A stretch of 9,921 bases of DNA from an uncultured Clostridia bacterium. GTDB lineage: Bacteria > Bacillota > Clostridia > Oscillospirales > Oscillospiraceae. Both the position numbers and the translations under genes were made by a program. A model generated the notes under the pieces. The model was given only the letters and a program-made list of their open reading frames with translations, made no database searches and was not told where the DNA came from. Every line of letters starts with the position of its first letter. Within the stretch, counting starts at the first letter, position 1. The stretch spans positions 1 through 9,921 of the forward strand of contig CALCRH010000355.1 in assembly GCA_937894515.1 (NCBI GenBank), given 5' to 3'. Positions 1 to 6,443 of this stretch are shown in pieces.

Positions 1-194
1 AGACATTAAACAAATGGATTAGCAAGTATATTGATCTTCTATACCGAAAACTTGATAACAAAACAATATTGGAATCACTTAATAGTACAAATGATTCTAA
101 TATTGCAGATAAACTTTTGAAATCGTATCGCCATGTGGCCCAAAATGTCACAGAAGACAATCCATATGTATCCGAAATTTATGCCAAAAAATAG
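1..194 (+). CDS. 3' end of an unrecognised protein gene (5' truncated by window)
   Basis: An open frame enters from the left edge (first whole codon at base 3) and stops at TAG 192-194, giving the last 63 residues of a larger protein. The visible part is hydrophilic and probably helical (it begins TLNKWISKYIDLLYRKLDN and ends NPYVSEIYAKK), with no motif I can assign. It is transcribed towards the minus-strand ABC-3C-like operon, with the hairpin at 347-382 between them. The frame ends just after a run of six A (186-191). Dropping one A would keep reading open for another 46 codons to the stop at 331-333, so this gene may be frameshifted or may use slippage. The frame itself is reasonably sure; the function is unknown. 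Confidence 0.55.
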   Translation, partial: TLNKWISKYIDLLYRKLDNKTILESLNSTNDSNIADKLLKSYRHVAQNVTEDNPYVSEIYAKK

Positions 195-333
195 AAGTGA
201 GAACGGTAATTCGCATGCCGAATTAAATATCTTCTCACAAATCCAAAAAATCTCTATACACTTCAATATATTTACACGCCCAATAGGTGAAATGGTGTAT
301 GGAAAAGAAATTGACAGAGAAAGTCCAATGTAG
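181..333 (+). other. possible out-of-frame continuation of the upstream gene
   Basis: In the frame shifted relative to the gene ending at 194, an open stretch runs from an ATG at 181 to TAG 331-333 (about 50 residues, ending GEMVYGKEIDRESPM). No Shine-Dalgarno sequence precedes the ATG at 181, so independent translation looks unlikely. It is better explained as the original C-terminus of the upstream protein, separated by a one-base change in the A6 run at 186-191, or as a chance open frame. There is no family match to settle it. Confidence 0.25.
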
Positions 334-346
334 CAAAAGTCATAAA

Positions 347-382
347 GCACCCGGGTATTTGGAATCGCAAATACCCGGGCGC
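347..382. terminator. hairpin terminator between convergent genes
   Basis: A perfect 12-bp stem, CCCGGGTATTTG (350-361) with CAAATACCCGGG (368-379), encloses a 6-nt loop. Two more pairs lie outside one mismatch (347-348 with 381-382). On the minus strand it is followed by a moderately T-rich tail (GCTTTATGACTTTTG), so it most likely ends the 427-4638 operon. There is no clear T run on the plus side, although the stem could also block readthrough from the gene ending at 194. Confidence 0.75.
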
Positions 383-426
383 TATACTATTTGAACACAC
401 GCACTGATTTTAATGTTGAATTAGCT

Positions 427-2289
427 TTATTTGTTACAATTCAACAACCTATTGCTTTCAGAAAGATATGGGAGATAACGAGCTGATGAAACAACTTCCT
501 CATATGCATCCTTATCTAAAATGCTTCCAGTCAAAAATATTTGAATGCCATGAATATCATTTAATAAAGCTAAGAAGCGCTTGTACTTATCCATATCTAA
601 ATCTTTATCTTTTGGCGAATCAAAAATCACAAAGCCCAAATGATTAATCATTGGTTTGTTCAACTTTTCGTTAAGTTTAGCAAGCGTGTAAATATATGAA
701 AGCTGAGCTACTAATTTAACGCTTTCGGAGGAAATTTTATGGATTTCAGTTCCATTAATTGATGGCATATATTCGTCGTCTATGCTTATTTTTTCGTTAG
801 ATGAACCAAATATTATATTGTATACCTCGTTATAATAGTCAATCCAAGCATCGACAATTTTAATATCCTCAGCACTTTTTCTGCTTGCTTCCTCAAATGA
901 ATCTTGAAGCTCTTTTAAATCTTCATTAATTTGCTTCCTCTCTTCCTTACATTTTTCACATTCTCTCATATACGAAAGCAGGTCGGTTAGCGCAAGTTTT
1001 TGCGATGATAGAGTTCTGATTCTATCTTTTAATTCGTCAATAATTTCTTGTAGCGGAGCACGAAGACCTTCCAACCGCAAAAGGTATTTGCCCTTAAGAT
1101 CATTTAATGATTTCGTTATTTTTTCAATAGTTGTACTACATTCGACGAGTTCTTTTCGATATTGTAACAATAAAACATCAGACTCTTTTAATGAATCATC
1201 GATTAATTTTTTATAACCAGATAGGTTTTCTATGTTTTTTTGGACATCCACCTCTTTACAATGTTCACAAAGCATTTCTCCATTAAAATCAGACAAACAA
1301 ATAGGACATATTGTTACAGGTATTCCAAAAATAATTTTTTGTGATGTTAGTCTCTTTTTAATAGTTTCCAACTCTTCTTTCAATTTTTCTTGAGTTGAAA
1401 GAATATCCGAAATGTTTAATGTCAGTGATGTATGTCGCTCTTTTTCTTTATTAAGACTTTTTGTTAATTGAATAATCTCGTTCTCAATCTGCTTGTCGGC
1501 CGATTGCTCTAGTTCAGTAAGCACACTGTATTGTTGTGCATTCAGATTTTCGTTTTCAATATTAATAGCACTTAAAGCATCTCGAATTTTATTGATCGTT
1601 TTAGGATAATCAGGATTGTTTTTCTGTTTATCAAAGATAATCTCATTAATAAAAGATATCCGTGCGTTAATTTGAGAACGTTCTCGTTCTTTTTCTTTTA
1701 ATGAAAGGCGTAATCTCTGCACTTCTTCAGTGTTTCTGCTTAGTATCTTTTCAATGATGGCAGTATTTATTAAAGGCTGACTTGATATATAATCATTTTT
1801 TTCGCCGCTTAAATTTGATAGTATGCGTGCATGGGGTGTCGTTTGATCAACAACAGCTCCCCTTAATAAGAAATAATACCTCAGTGACGCAGTTTTCCCT
1901 TTTCCGTAGGATATAACCTCCTTGGAATATAGTTCTTCTTCTAATAAAAAGTCAGAGTATTCCTCCAAGTTGTATACAATTACATCTTCTGTTAAAACCA
2001 CATTGTTTTCATTGATTGGAAATACATTTACAATATCGGAATATGGAAGTTTTCTTGTGATAATATATTTATTGTCACTTTTGGTTTTTATCGTCAAAGA
2101 AACAGAATTGCATTTGTTCTCTTTTGCTATTTCTTCAATAAAATTATTAATATTAACACCCAACGCATATAATAGCAATTTCACAAATGTAGATTTCCCA
2201 GTATTATTTTCACCGAGCAATATATTTTTATCATCAAAATCAACATTTAGTGTGTATTCACCATTAACAACAAGATTAAATATTTTCAT
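427..2289 (-). CDS. Rad50/SMC-like ABC ATPase of an ABC-three-component (ABC-3C) type system
   Basis: A 620-residue predicted cytoplasmic ATPase. The N-terminus carries a Walker A loop, GENNTGKST (26-34). Residues about 185-320 and 345-475 are highly charged and probably coiled-coil. Between them lies CPIC (328-331) and CEHC (341-344), a two-CxxC zinc-binding insert like a Rad50 zinc hook. The C-terminal ATPase half shows a signature-like SSESVK (520-525) and Walker B FVIFDSP (553-559). Two departures from textbook ABC ATPases are visible: the residue after the Walker B Asp is Ser, not Glu, and the H-loop position reads FLTGS with no His. The start overlaps the stop of the winged-helix gene by 4 nt (ATGA), with an AAGGAAG site upstream, implying translational coupling. 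In ABC-3C and the related Lamassu defence systems such ATPases are thought to sense invading DNA and license a partner effector. That role is inferred here from gene order and architecture. A different Rad50-like defence ATPase is the main alternative. Confidence 0.85.
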   Translation of the reverse strand: MKIFNLVVNGEYTLNVDFDDKNILLGENNTGKSTFVKLLLYALGVNINNFIEEIAKENKCNSVSLTIKTKSDNKYIITRKLPYSDIVNVFPINENNVVLTEDVIVYNLEEYSDFLLEEELYSKEVISYGKGKTASLRYYFLLRGAVVDQTTPHARILSNLSGEKNDYISSQPLINTAIIEKILSRNTEEVQRLRLSLKEKERERSQINARISFINEIIFDKQKNNPDYPKTINKIRDALSAINIENENLNAQQYSVLTELEQSADKQIENEIIQLTKSLNKEKERHTSLTLNISDILSTQEKLKEELETIKKRLTSQKIIFGIPVTICPICLSDFNGEMLCEHCKEVDVQKNIENLSGYKKLIDDSLKESDVLLLQYRKELVECSTTIEKITKSLNDLKGKYLLRLEGLRAPLQEIIDELKDRIRTLSSQKLALTDLLSYMRECEKCKEERKQINEDLKELQDSFEEASRKSAEDIKIVDAWIDYYNEVYNIIFGSSNEKISIDDEYMPSINGTEIHKISSESVKLVAQLSYIYTLAKLNEKLNKPMINHLGFVIFDSPKDKDLDMDKYKRFLALLNDIHGIQIFLTGSILDKDAYEEVVSSARYLPYLSESNRLLNCNK

Positions 2290-2615
2290 TTTTTCACTTC
2301 TTCCTTATATTGATGGTAAGCTAATTCTCCCAATTCTGTAATTAGGAGTTTACGCCTGCCTTCTTTTTTAGCATCAAAACTAATAAGATTTCTAGAAACA
2401 AGTATTACAATTGCTTTATCTATAACCCCGATGGATTCCGCACTAGATTTATTATAGAGAATTGATGCTAGTTTTAACCGATCATAGTCCAATCCGATCT
2501 TTTTTCTTGTTGATAAACGTTCAAGCAATTTGACGGCAATATAACATTCATCTAGCTCAACATCTGTGGAATCGAACCAATTCTCTATTCGATTAACAAT
2601 CATTGATGTTTTCAT
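2286..2615 (-). CDS. ABC-3C middle-component-like small winged-helix protein
   Basis: A 109-residue protein with no membrane segment. Residues about 20-52 look helical. Residues about 60-102 have the pattern of a winged helix-turn-helix: a helix (IDKAIVILVSRNLI), a basic hairpin 'wing' (AKKEGRRK), then a closing LLITELGELAYHQ helix. It lies exactly where ABC-3C systems keep their middle component, between the C-terminal-component gene and the ATPase gene. Its start (ATG 2613-2615, GGAGGA at 2621-2626) lies inside the preceding gene (23-nt overlap) and its stop overlaps the ATPase start by 4 nt. In this family it is thought to bridge ATPase and effector and may touch DNA. The fold and role are inferred from length, pattern and position rather than from strong sequence identity. 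Confidence 0.75.
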   Translation of the reverse strand: MKTSMIVNRIENWFDSTDVELDECYIAVKLLERLSTRKKIGLDYDRLKLASILYNKSSAESIGVIDKAIVILVSRNLISFDAKKEGRRKLLITELGELAYHQYKEEVKK

Positions 2616-3141
2616 CGTTATCCTCCATTTTCCACTTTAAGGCACATCGAGAAGTTGCAATATAAAGGAGACCCTCTAAAAACGATTCATCTATTGTAAT
2701 TTGATTTTCATACTTTTGGGATACCGTAGATAACTCTTCAAGAATATCAGATAAACTTGATTTCAAACTTTGTCCATCTGATAACTGCGATATATATTTC
2801 ATATTAATTACAGTTAGCAATGTTTCATAGATATCGTTTAGTATCGCTTTCCCTGATTGTTTTTTCGAATAGTCAATAATGAGGGCTAGCGTGTCAAGTT
2901 TCTTTCTAGTAGCATTATTGCGGAAAGTAACATTAAAACCACCGTTTTTAAGCTTTTTAAATAAAACAGTATTGTCAGCATCACTATTTTCAGATAAAGG
3001 TATATCATCAATTAAATTTGCTCGAATGGGTTGAGTAGCAGATGATAACTCGTTTTTAATCATAATAATATCAGTTTTATTGATTGTTATATCGCGCCCG
3101 GCTTGAATATTATTACTTCCGTTTATTGCTTGAATCGTCAT
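2593..3141 (-). CDS. ABC-3C C-terminal-component-like protein with N-terminal GSNNIQAGRD motif
   Basis: A 182-residue predicted soluble protein. Residues 7-20 carry the short Gly/Asn-rich motif NGSNNIQAGRDITI, followed by a low-complexity linker to about residue 55. From about residue 75 onward it is helical and ends with LLYIATSRCALKW (158-170), resembling the conserved end of ABC-3C C-terminal domains. In most such systems an enzymatic or membrane effector is fused N-terminally to this domain. Here only the short motif is present, and the same motif recurs in the membrane peptide encoded just upstream. The ATG (3139-3141) is the first in-frame start, since TGA lies two codons before it. Its AGGAGG (3153-3158) lies inside the upstream gene with a long 11-nt spacing. 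Overlaps on both sides (29 nt and 23 nt) suggest coupled translation. The ABC-3C assignment is from memory of the family and context. Confidence 0.7.
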   Translation of the reverse strand: MTIQAINGSNNIQAGRDITINKTDIIMIKNELSSATQPIRANLIDDIPLSENSDADNTVLFKKLKNGGFNVTFRNNATRKKLDTLALIIDYSKKQSGKAILNDIYETLLTVINMKYISQLSDGQSLKSSLSDILEELSTVSQKYENQITIDESFLEGLLYIATSRCALKWKMEDNDENINDC

Positions 3142-3322
3142 TAGTATTCACGCCTCCTGAAATGGTTATGTTTCTGCCGGCCTGTATATTTCCATTACCC
3201 TGAATTTTCTGTCCTCCTGTGTTTTTCGTTTTTTTAGAAACAAGATTAAAAACACCCGCAATAACAGCAGCAAGAATTGTAGCTCCTCCGGCTATTATAG
3301 CAACTATTATTTCAGTTTTCAT
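3113..3322 (-). CDS. small single-pass membrane peptide with GNGNIQAGRN motif (putative effector)
   Basis: A 69-residue peptide. Residues about 4-28 form one hydrophobic, Ala/Gly/Ile-rich transmembrane helix, followed by a Lys-rich stretch (SKKTK), which predicts a cytoplasmic C-terminus. Residues 41-54 carry QGNGNIQAGRNITI, matching the next protein's motif at 10 of 14 positions. The tail is polar. An ATG two codons upstream (3326-3328) lies only 1 nt from AGGAGG (3330-3335), whereas the ATG at 3320-3322 has a 7-nt spacing, so the latter is chosen. The gene is 50 nt downstream of the HEPN-like gene and overlaps the next gene by 29 nt. I infer a membrane-active effector, or an anchor recruited through the shared motif. 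No enzymatic residues are visible. Confidence 0.75.
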   Translation of the reverse strand: MKTEIIVAIIAGGATILAAVIAGVFNLVSKKTKNTGGQKIQGNGNIQAGRNITISGGVNTNDDSSNKRK

Positions 3323-3339
3323 AAACATTCCTCCTATAA

Positions 3340-3367
3340 AACGATCATCAACGAAAAAATTATCGTT
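3340..3367 (-). repeat. short inverted repeat between HEPN-like and membrane-peptide genes
   Basis: AACGAT and ATCGTT form a 6-bp inverted repeat with a 16-nt loop in the 50-nt gap between the HEPN-like gene and the membrane-peptide gene. In the minus-strand transcript it sits just upstream of the AGGAGG of the peptide gene. It could be a weak attenuator or processing site that sets relative expression of the first gene and the following four. It is short enough to be chance. Confidence 0.25.
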
Positions 3368-3372
3368 AAAAA

Positions 3373-4638
3373 TTATATTGTTTCACTTGAATTGATTAAT
3401 ACCAATTCGGCTACCGCCTCTATTAACGGCATTTCCAAAAATAGATCTTTTGTATTCTCATAAGGCTTGTACTGATTTGCAATTTGTTCACTTTTGCTAT
3501 GGACAAGAGAATTTCTGGTTTCGTAAATCCTAGTTGCTATATTTGTATATACTCCATCCAAATTAGACCAAAAAATTTTAGTTTTCTTGGAAGTTGTGAA
3601 CGGAACAAAGTTATCTTGATAATAATCTTTTGCTTTATTGTCAAGATTGCCCATTCGGTTTAATAATTCGTCTATTGGGACATATTCCATCAACACATAT
3701 CGCAAAGATTCAAACTCATCGCCCTTGCCTGATTCCCCATCACTGTTCATATGTTTCTTGATAAACTTTGCCAAGTCATATATTTTATTCTCATTTTTAT
3801 ATGAGAAATCCGGATTTGTGATTCTTTCTTTGATTTGATCTGTCAGTTTTTTTCTAAAAACTGCATCAAAGTAATGTTCAACAATATGATAAAAAGATAT
3901 GTACTTTGTAAACGGGTCACGAGATTCCAATGCCATTGTATAATAATCTAATACAGCTGCATTGAATGTTCTTTGCGGTGGAGTGTCTAATTCTTCTCGA
4001 TAGCGATGAAATGATGTATTACCGATAGAATAAATATCTTGAATATCTGAATATTCAGATACGGCAATTCCTTTTTTATACATTAAAACAAACTCAAACG
4101 ATGATGCAAAAGATTTTAAATTATTAATATTAAATACATTATGGGTGCTGACTTTTAAAGTGTATACTCTTAATATTTCTGATAAAATATCATTAGAATC
4201 ATTCATTTCTGAATATGTCGAACGCCTTAATGCCATTCTAACCCTATGCCTAAGATCAATGCGTATACTTCTGTCCCCGTTTTTTACACTCTCTGCGATA
4301 GAATCCAAAATAAATAAACAATAATTAGGCGAGGCAATACCGACTGAATATGAAATACCGTTTGTTGCATCCGTTATGCTGTTGATTCCTGGAAATATTC
4401 TTGTTGGTGCATCATATCTAAGAGCCACCTCCCTGTATGTACTGTTGTATATTTCCAATTTGTTTTTGGTGTAAGTTTGAAGATTATTAAATGCCGTTAG
4501 CAACTCATCATTTTTAATTACAAAAGATTCATTTCCTCCAATTTCGTTAGGAATGATAATGTCGCATTGCTCATCCATGTCTGTTTCAATGCAAAGAATA
4601 TTCTTTAATAACTCTTTAATTTCTAAAAATGTTGCCAT
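3373..4638 (-). CDS. HEPN-like protein, putative RNase effector leading the ABC-3C-like operon
   Basis: A 421-residue predicted soluble protein. No N-terminal family is recognised for residues 1-225. The C-terminal half is helical, with a SFYHIVEHYFDAVF segment (248-261) and, further on, ETRNSLVHSKS (373-383). R375-x4-H380 fits the catalytic R-x4-6-H motif of HEPN ribonucleases, in a layout like ApeA-type C-terminal HEPN domains. The protein ends with a long hydrophobic helix, EMPLIEAVAELVLINS. The start at 4636-4638 has AGAGGTAA 6-8 nt upstream. An upstream in-frame ATG at 4801-4803 would add 55 residues but has no ribosome binding site and would run through the repeat-rich leader, so it is rejected. 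It lies on the same strand as, and 50 nt before, the other four operon genes. It may be an effector or a separate small defence gene. The HEPN call rests on motif and context only. Confidence 0.65.
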   Translation of the reverse strand: MATFLEIKELLKNILCIETDMDEQCDIIIPNEIGGNESFVIKNDELLTAFNNLQTYTKNKLEIYNSTYREVALRYDAPTRIFPGINSITDATNGISYSVGIASPNYCLFILDSIAESVKNGDRSIRIDLRHRVRMALRRSTYSEMNDSNDILSEILRVYTLKVSTHNVFNINNLKSFASSFEFVLMYKKGIAVSEYSDIQDIYSIGNTSFHRYREELDTPPQRTFNAAVLDYYTMALESRDPFTKYISFYHIVEHYFDAVFRKKLTDQIKERITNPDFSYKNENKIYDLAKFIKKHMNSDGESGKGDEFESLRYVLMEYVPIDELLNRMGNLDNKAKDYYQDNFVPFTTSKKTKIFWSNLDGVYTNIATRIYETRNSLVHSKSEQIANQYKPYENTKDLFLEMPLIEAVAELVLINSSETI

Positions 4639-4659
4639 ATTGTTACCTCTTTTCAATTT

Positions 4660-4735
4660 TTGATAGAAGCATTTACTATCGTAGATAACTACATTTTTTC
4701 TTATTGATAGAAAAAACCTTCTATATTTTGATAGA
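4660..4735 (-). promoter_or_regulatory. leader of HEPN/ABC-3C operon with three TTGATAGA repeats
   Basis: The 189-bp gap between the HEPN-like gene and the AAA gene is very A+T-rich and contains three same-orientation copies of TTGATAGA on the plus strand (4660-4667, 4704-4711, 4728-4735), i.e. TCTATCAA as read by the operon. A related inverted element, CTATCGTAGATAA (4677-4689), lies between them. Copy spacings are 44 and 24 bp. They sit directly upstream of the ribosome binding site and so are candidate operator sites. No convincing -35/-10 pair is visible. A poor candidate is TTGAGT near 4750. Confidence 0.4.
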
Positions 4736-4827
4736 TAAATTATTTTTGAACTCAACCAACAATTTTGATTTTTGCAATGAACACCCAAAAATTGTCTATG
4801 CAAATTTTGTTCTTTACACAGTTTCGT

Positions 4828-6189
4828 TTATACGTACATTGTTCCACTAGAGAGATCTTCTGCCATAAATGGAATAAAATAAAACGGAATCGTGAGTAGC
4901 TTTTGCTCAGCATCATATCCATAATTATTTTTAGATACCTTGATTGCACACTCAAACTTGTTATGATTTGAAAACTTTTCGAGAGAATTAAGTGTTCCAC
5001 GACCTTTTTTAACATCAATCGGGAAAAGTTTATTATCCGATTCCACAATAAATTCGAGTTCGGCGGATGACTTTCCACGCCAGTAATACAATTTTTGACC
5101 CTTGGCGATCAACTCATTGGCAACAAAGTTTTCAAAGAAAATTCCGGATAGGGTGTTCTCTCTTTCGCTTGATATAAAGGAAGCCGCATTGATTCCGCTT
5201 TGATAAGAGAACATCCCGATATCGCTGAGGAACAGACGGAAGTTGCTTTCGTTATCCGGCATCAGTGGCATTGTAATATGCTCTTTTAATTGGAAAGACT
5301 GATTGACAACATGTGCCATAGTAAGCCACTGAACGGAAGTCGCAAAATCTCTTGTTTTGCTTTTTTCTTCGATTAGACCCGGAGAAAAATTCTTTGACTC
5401 CTTGTTCAGTTCCCGGTAGATATTCTGAAATAGGTTCTGTGAGCGTAAAACTGCTTCCGGGCTTGCCTGATAAAGTTGCATATCATCAAGATAGTTATCG
5501 TACAGCACTTTGAGAATTTCCCGCGCTTCCAACAGATTCCCGTCCTCAACATAAGCCTCGACTGCTTCCGGCATTCCGCCAACAAGCAGATATTTATACA
5601 CCTGTTCCATTACGAGTTCATGAATTTCTTTTTCTAATGGCGTCTTATTTTTGTATGCCTTGCGGACAGTATCATAAAGAATTTGATTGCTATTCATCAA
5701 AAACTCATCAAAGGTCATCGGGTAGACGGTCAACTGATTGATTTTTCCAACGGGGAAAAGGAATTTTGAGTTGTCCTTTACCCCGCGTTTATGGGTTTCC
5801 CTTTGCAGTTTGATACGCACCATAGAGCCGGTTGCGATGATTGGAATGTCTCTGAAATCTTGGCAAAAGTATTTCAGAGAGGAAATAATATTCGGACATT
5901 CCTGTACTTCGTCAAAAATCAGCAATGTTTTTGTGCCTATCGGCTGTCCTGTGCGCAATGAAATATATTCGATGATTTTTTCGGCATTGGCCGTTTCGGA
6001 ACAAAATTCGCGAATTTCATCTTCCTTTTTACAGTCAATATAAATATATTGTTTTTTATAATATGTTTCAGCAAATAAATCCTTCACAAGATATGTTTTG
6101 CCAACCTGTCTGGCGCCCCATACAATTAAAGGTTTTTTTCGCTTATTGTTATTCCAATCAATCAATTTTTGCAAGGCAATTCGTTCCAT
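4828..6189 (-). CDS. AAA ATPase with C-terminal DUF4143 (nuclease-like) domain
   Basis: A 453-residue member of the widespread AAA_14/DUF4143 family. Residues 25-32 are Walker A (GARQVGKT), 89-96 are Walker B (LLIFDEVQ, acidic pair D93/E94), and 117-122 (IIATGS) fit a sensor region. The C-terminal domain has FFENFVANEL followed by LYYWRGKSSAELEFIV and PIDVKKG (390-396). This matches the PD-(D/E)xK-like pattern of DUF4143, with E379 and D392-x-K394 as the candidate acidic/Lys set. The start is supported by GGAGG 9 nt upstream and by a consensus promoter at 6219-6247. The length is typical of the family. It is common in gut Bacillota and Bacteroidota, often near mobile or defence genes, and its physiological role is poorly defined. 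It is separated from the ABC-3C-like operon by a 189-bp leader, so it is probably an independent unit. Confidence 0.9.
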   Translation of the reverse strand: MERIALQKLIDWNNNKRKKPLIVWGARQVGKTYLVKDLFAETYYKKQYIYIDCKKEDEIREFCSETANAEKIIEYISLRTGQPIGTKTLLIFDEVQECPNIISSLKYFCQDFRDIPIIATGSMVRIKLQRETHKRGVKDNSKFLFPVGKINQLTVYPMTFDEFLMNSNQILYDTVRKAYKNKTPLEKEIHELVMEQVYKYLLVGGMPEAVEAYVEDGNLLEAREILKVLYDNYLDDMQLYQASPEAVLRSQNLFQNIYRELNKESKNFSPGLIEEKSKTRDFATSVQWLTMAHVVNQSFQLKEHITMPLMPDNESNFRLFLSDIGMFSYQSGINAASFISSERENTLSGIFFENFVANELIAKGQKLYYWRGKSSAELEFIVESDNKLFPIDVKKGRGTLNSLEKFSNHNKFECAIKVSKNNYGYDAEQKLLTIPFYFIPFMAEDLSSGTMYV

Positions 6190-6218
6190 AACTGATCCTC
6201 CAAGTCATCGTTGACAGT

Positions 6219-6247
6219 AGTATAACATTATTTTCACCGATTTTCAA
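6219..6247 (-). promoter_or_regulatory. promoter of the AAA/DUF4143 gene
   Basis: Read on the minus strand: -35 TTGAAA (6242-6247), a 17-bp spacer, and -10 TATACT (6219-6224). This is near-consensus for the housekeeping sigma factor and lies about 30 bp upstream of the ATG of the AAA gene, with GGAGG in between. Confidence 0.8.
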
Positions 6248-6270
6248 TATATATTTATAATTATTTTCAC
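6227..6270. repeat. pair of ATTATTTTCAC direct repeats around the AAA gene promoter
   Basis: An exact 11-bp direct repeat, ATTATTTTCAC, occurs at 6227-6237 and 6260-6270. The copies are 33 bp apart (about three helical turns). One lies inside the -35/-10 spacer and the other just upstream of the -35, a layout expected of paired operator sites. In this A+T-rich spacer, chance is possible. Confidence 0.4.
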
Positions 6271-6408
6271 TTTTCATGAATTTATTTTGTTATTATCTGC
6301 ACGTTTGAGGATGACGACATAATTTCTTGTTACATTGGATAACTTCATATGTCTTAACACCTTAATAAATGAGACATTCCATGTCCCGGAAAATTGTTTC
6401 CCCTATTT

Positions 6409-6414
6409 TATAAT
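6409..6414 (+). promoter_or_regulatory. candidate -10 box for integrase 1
   Basis: A perfect TATAAT lies 29 bp upstream of the integrase start, followed by an AGGAG ribosome binding site (6432-6436). No good -35 sits 16-18 bp further upstream, so the promoter would be weak or activator-dependent. The rest of the 6190-6437 divergent spacer holds the AAA gene promoter and otherwise nothing recognisable. Confidence 0.35.
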
Positions 6415-6443
6415 AGTAGCATCAATAAGATAGGAGAATGACG

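Noticed and set aside
75..350. 91-codon minus-strand open frame
   Set aside because: It lies antisense to the plus-strand gene end, ends in the terminator hairpin and has no ribosome binding site; treated as chance.
1922..2341. 139-codon plus-strand open frame
   Set aside because: It is antisense to the Walker A region of the ABC ATPase and has no ribosome binding site; a shadow of the real gene.
4759..4795. ACAATTTT / AAAATTGT inverted repeat as terminator of the AAA gene
   Set aside because: The stem is all A/T except one G-C pair per arm, the loop is long, and it is easily chance in this A+T-rich leader.
4639..4803. 55-residue N-terminal extension of the HEPN-like protein
   Set aside because: The upstream ATG lacks a ribosome binding site, whereas the ATG at 4636-4638 has AGAGG at good spacing. 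The stretch is repeat-rich and low-complexity.
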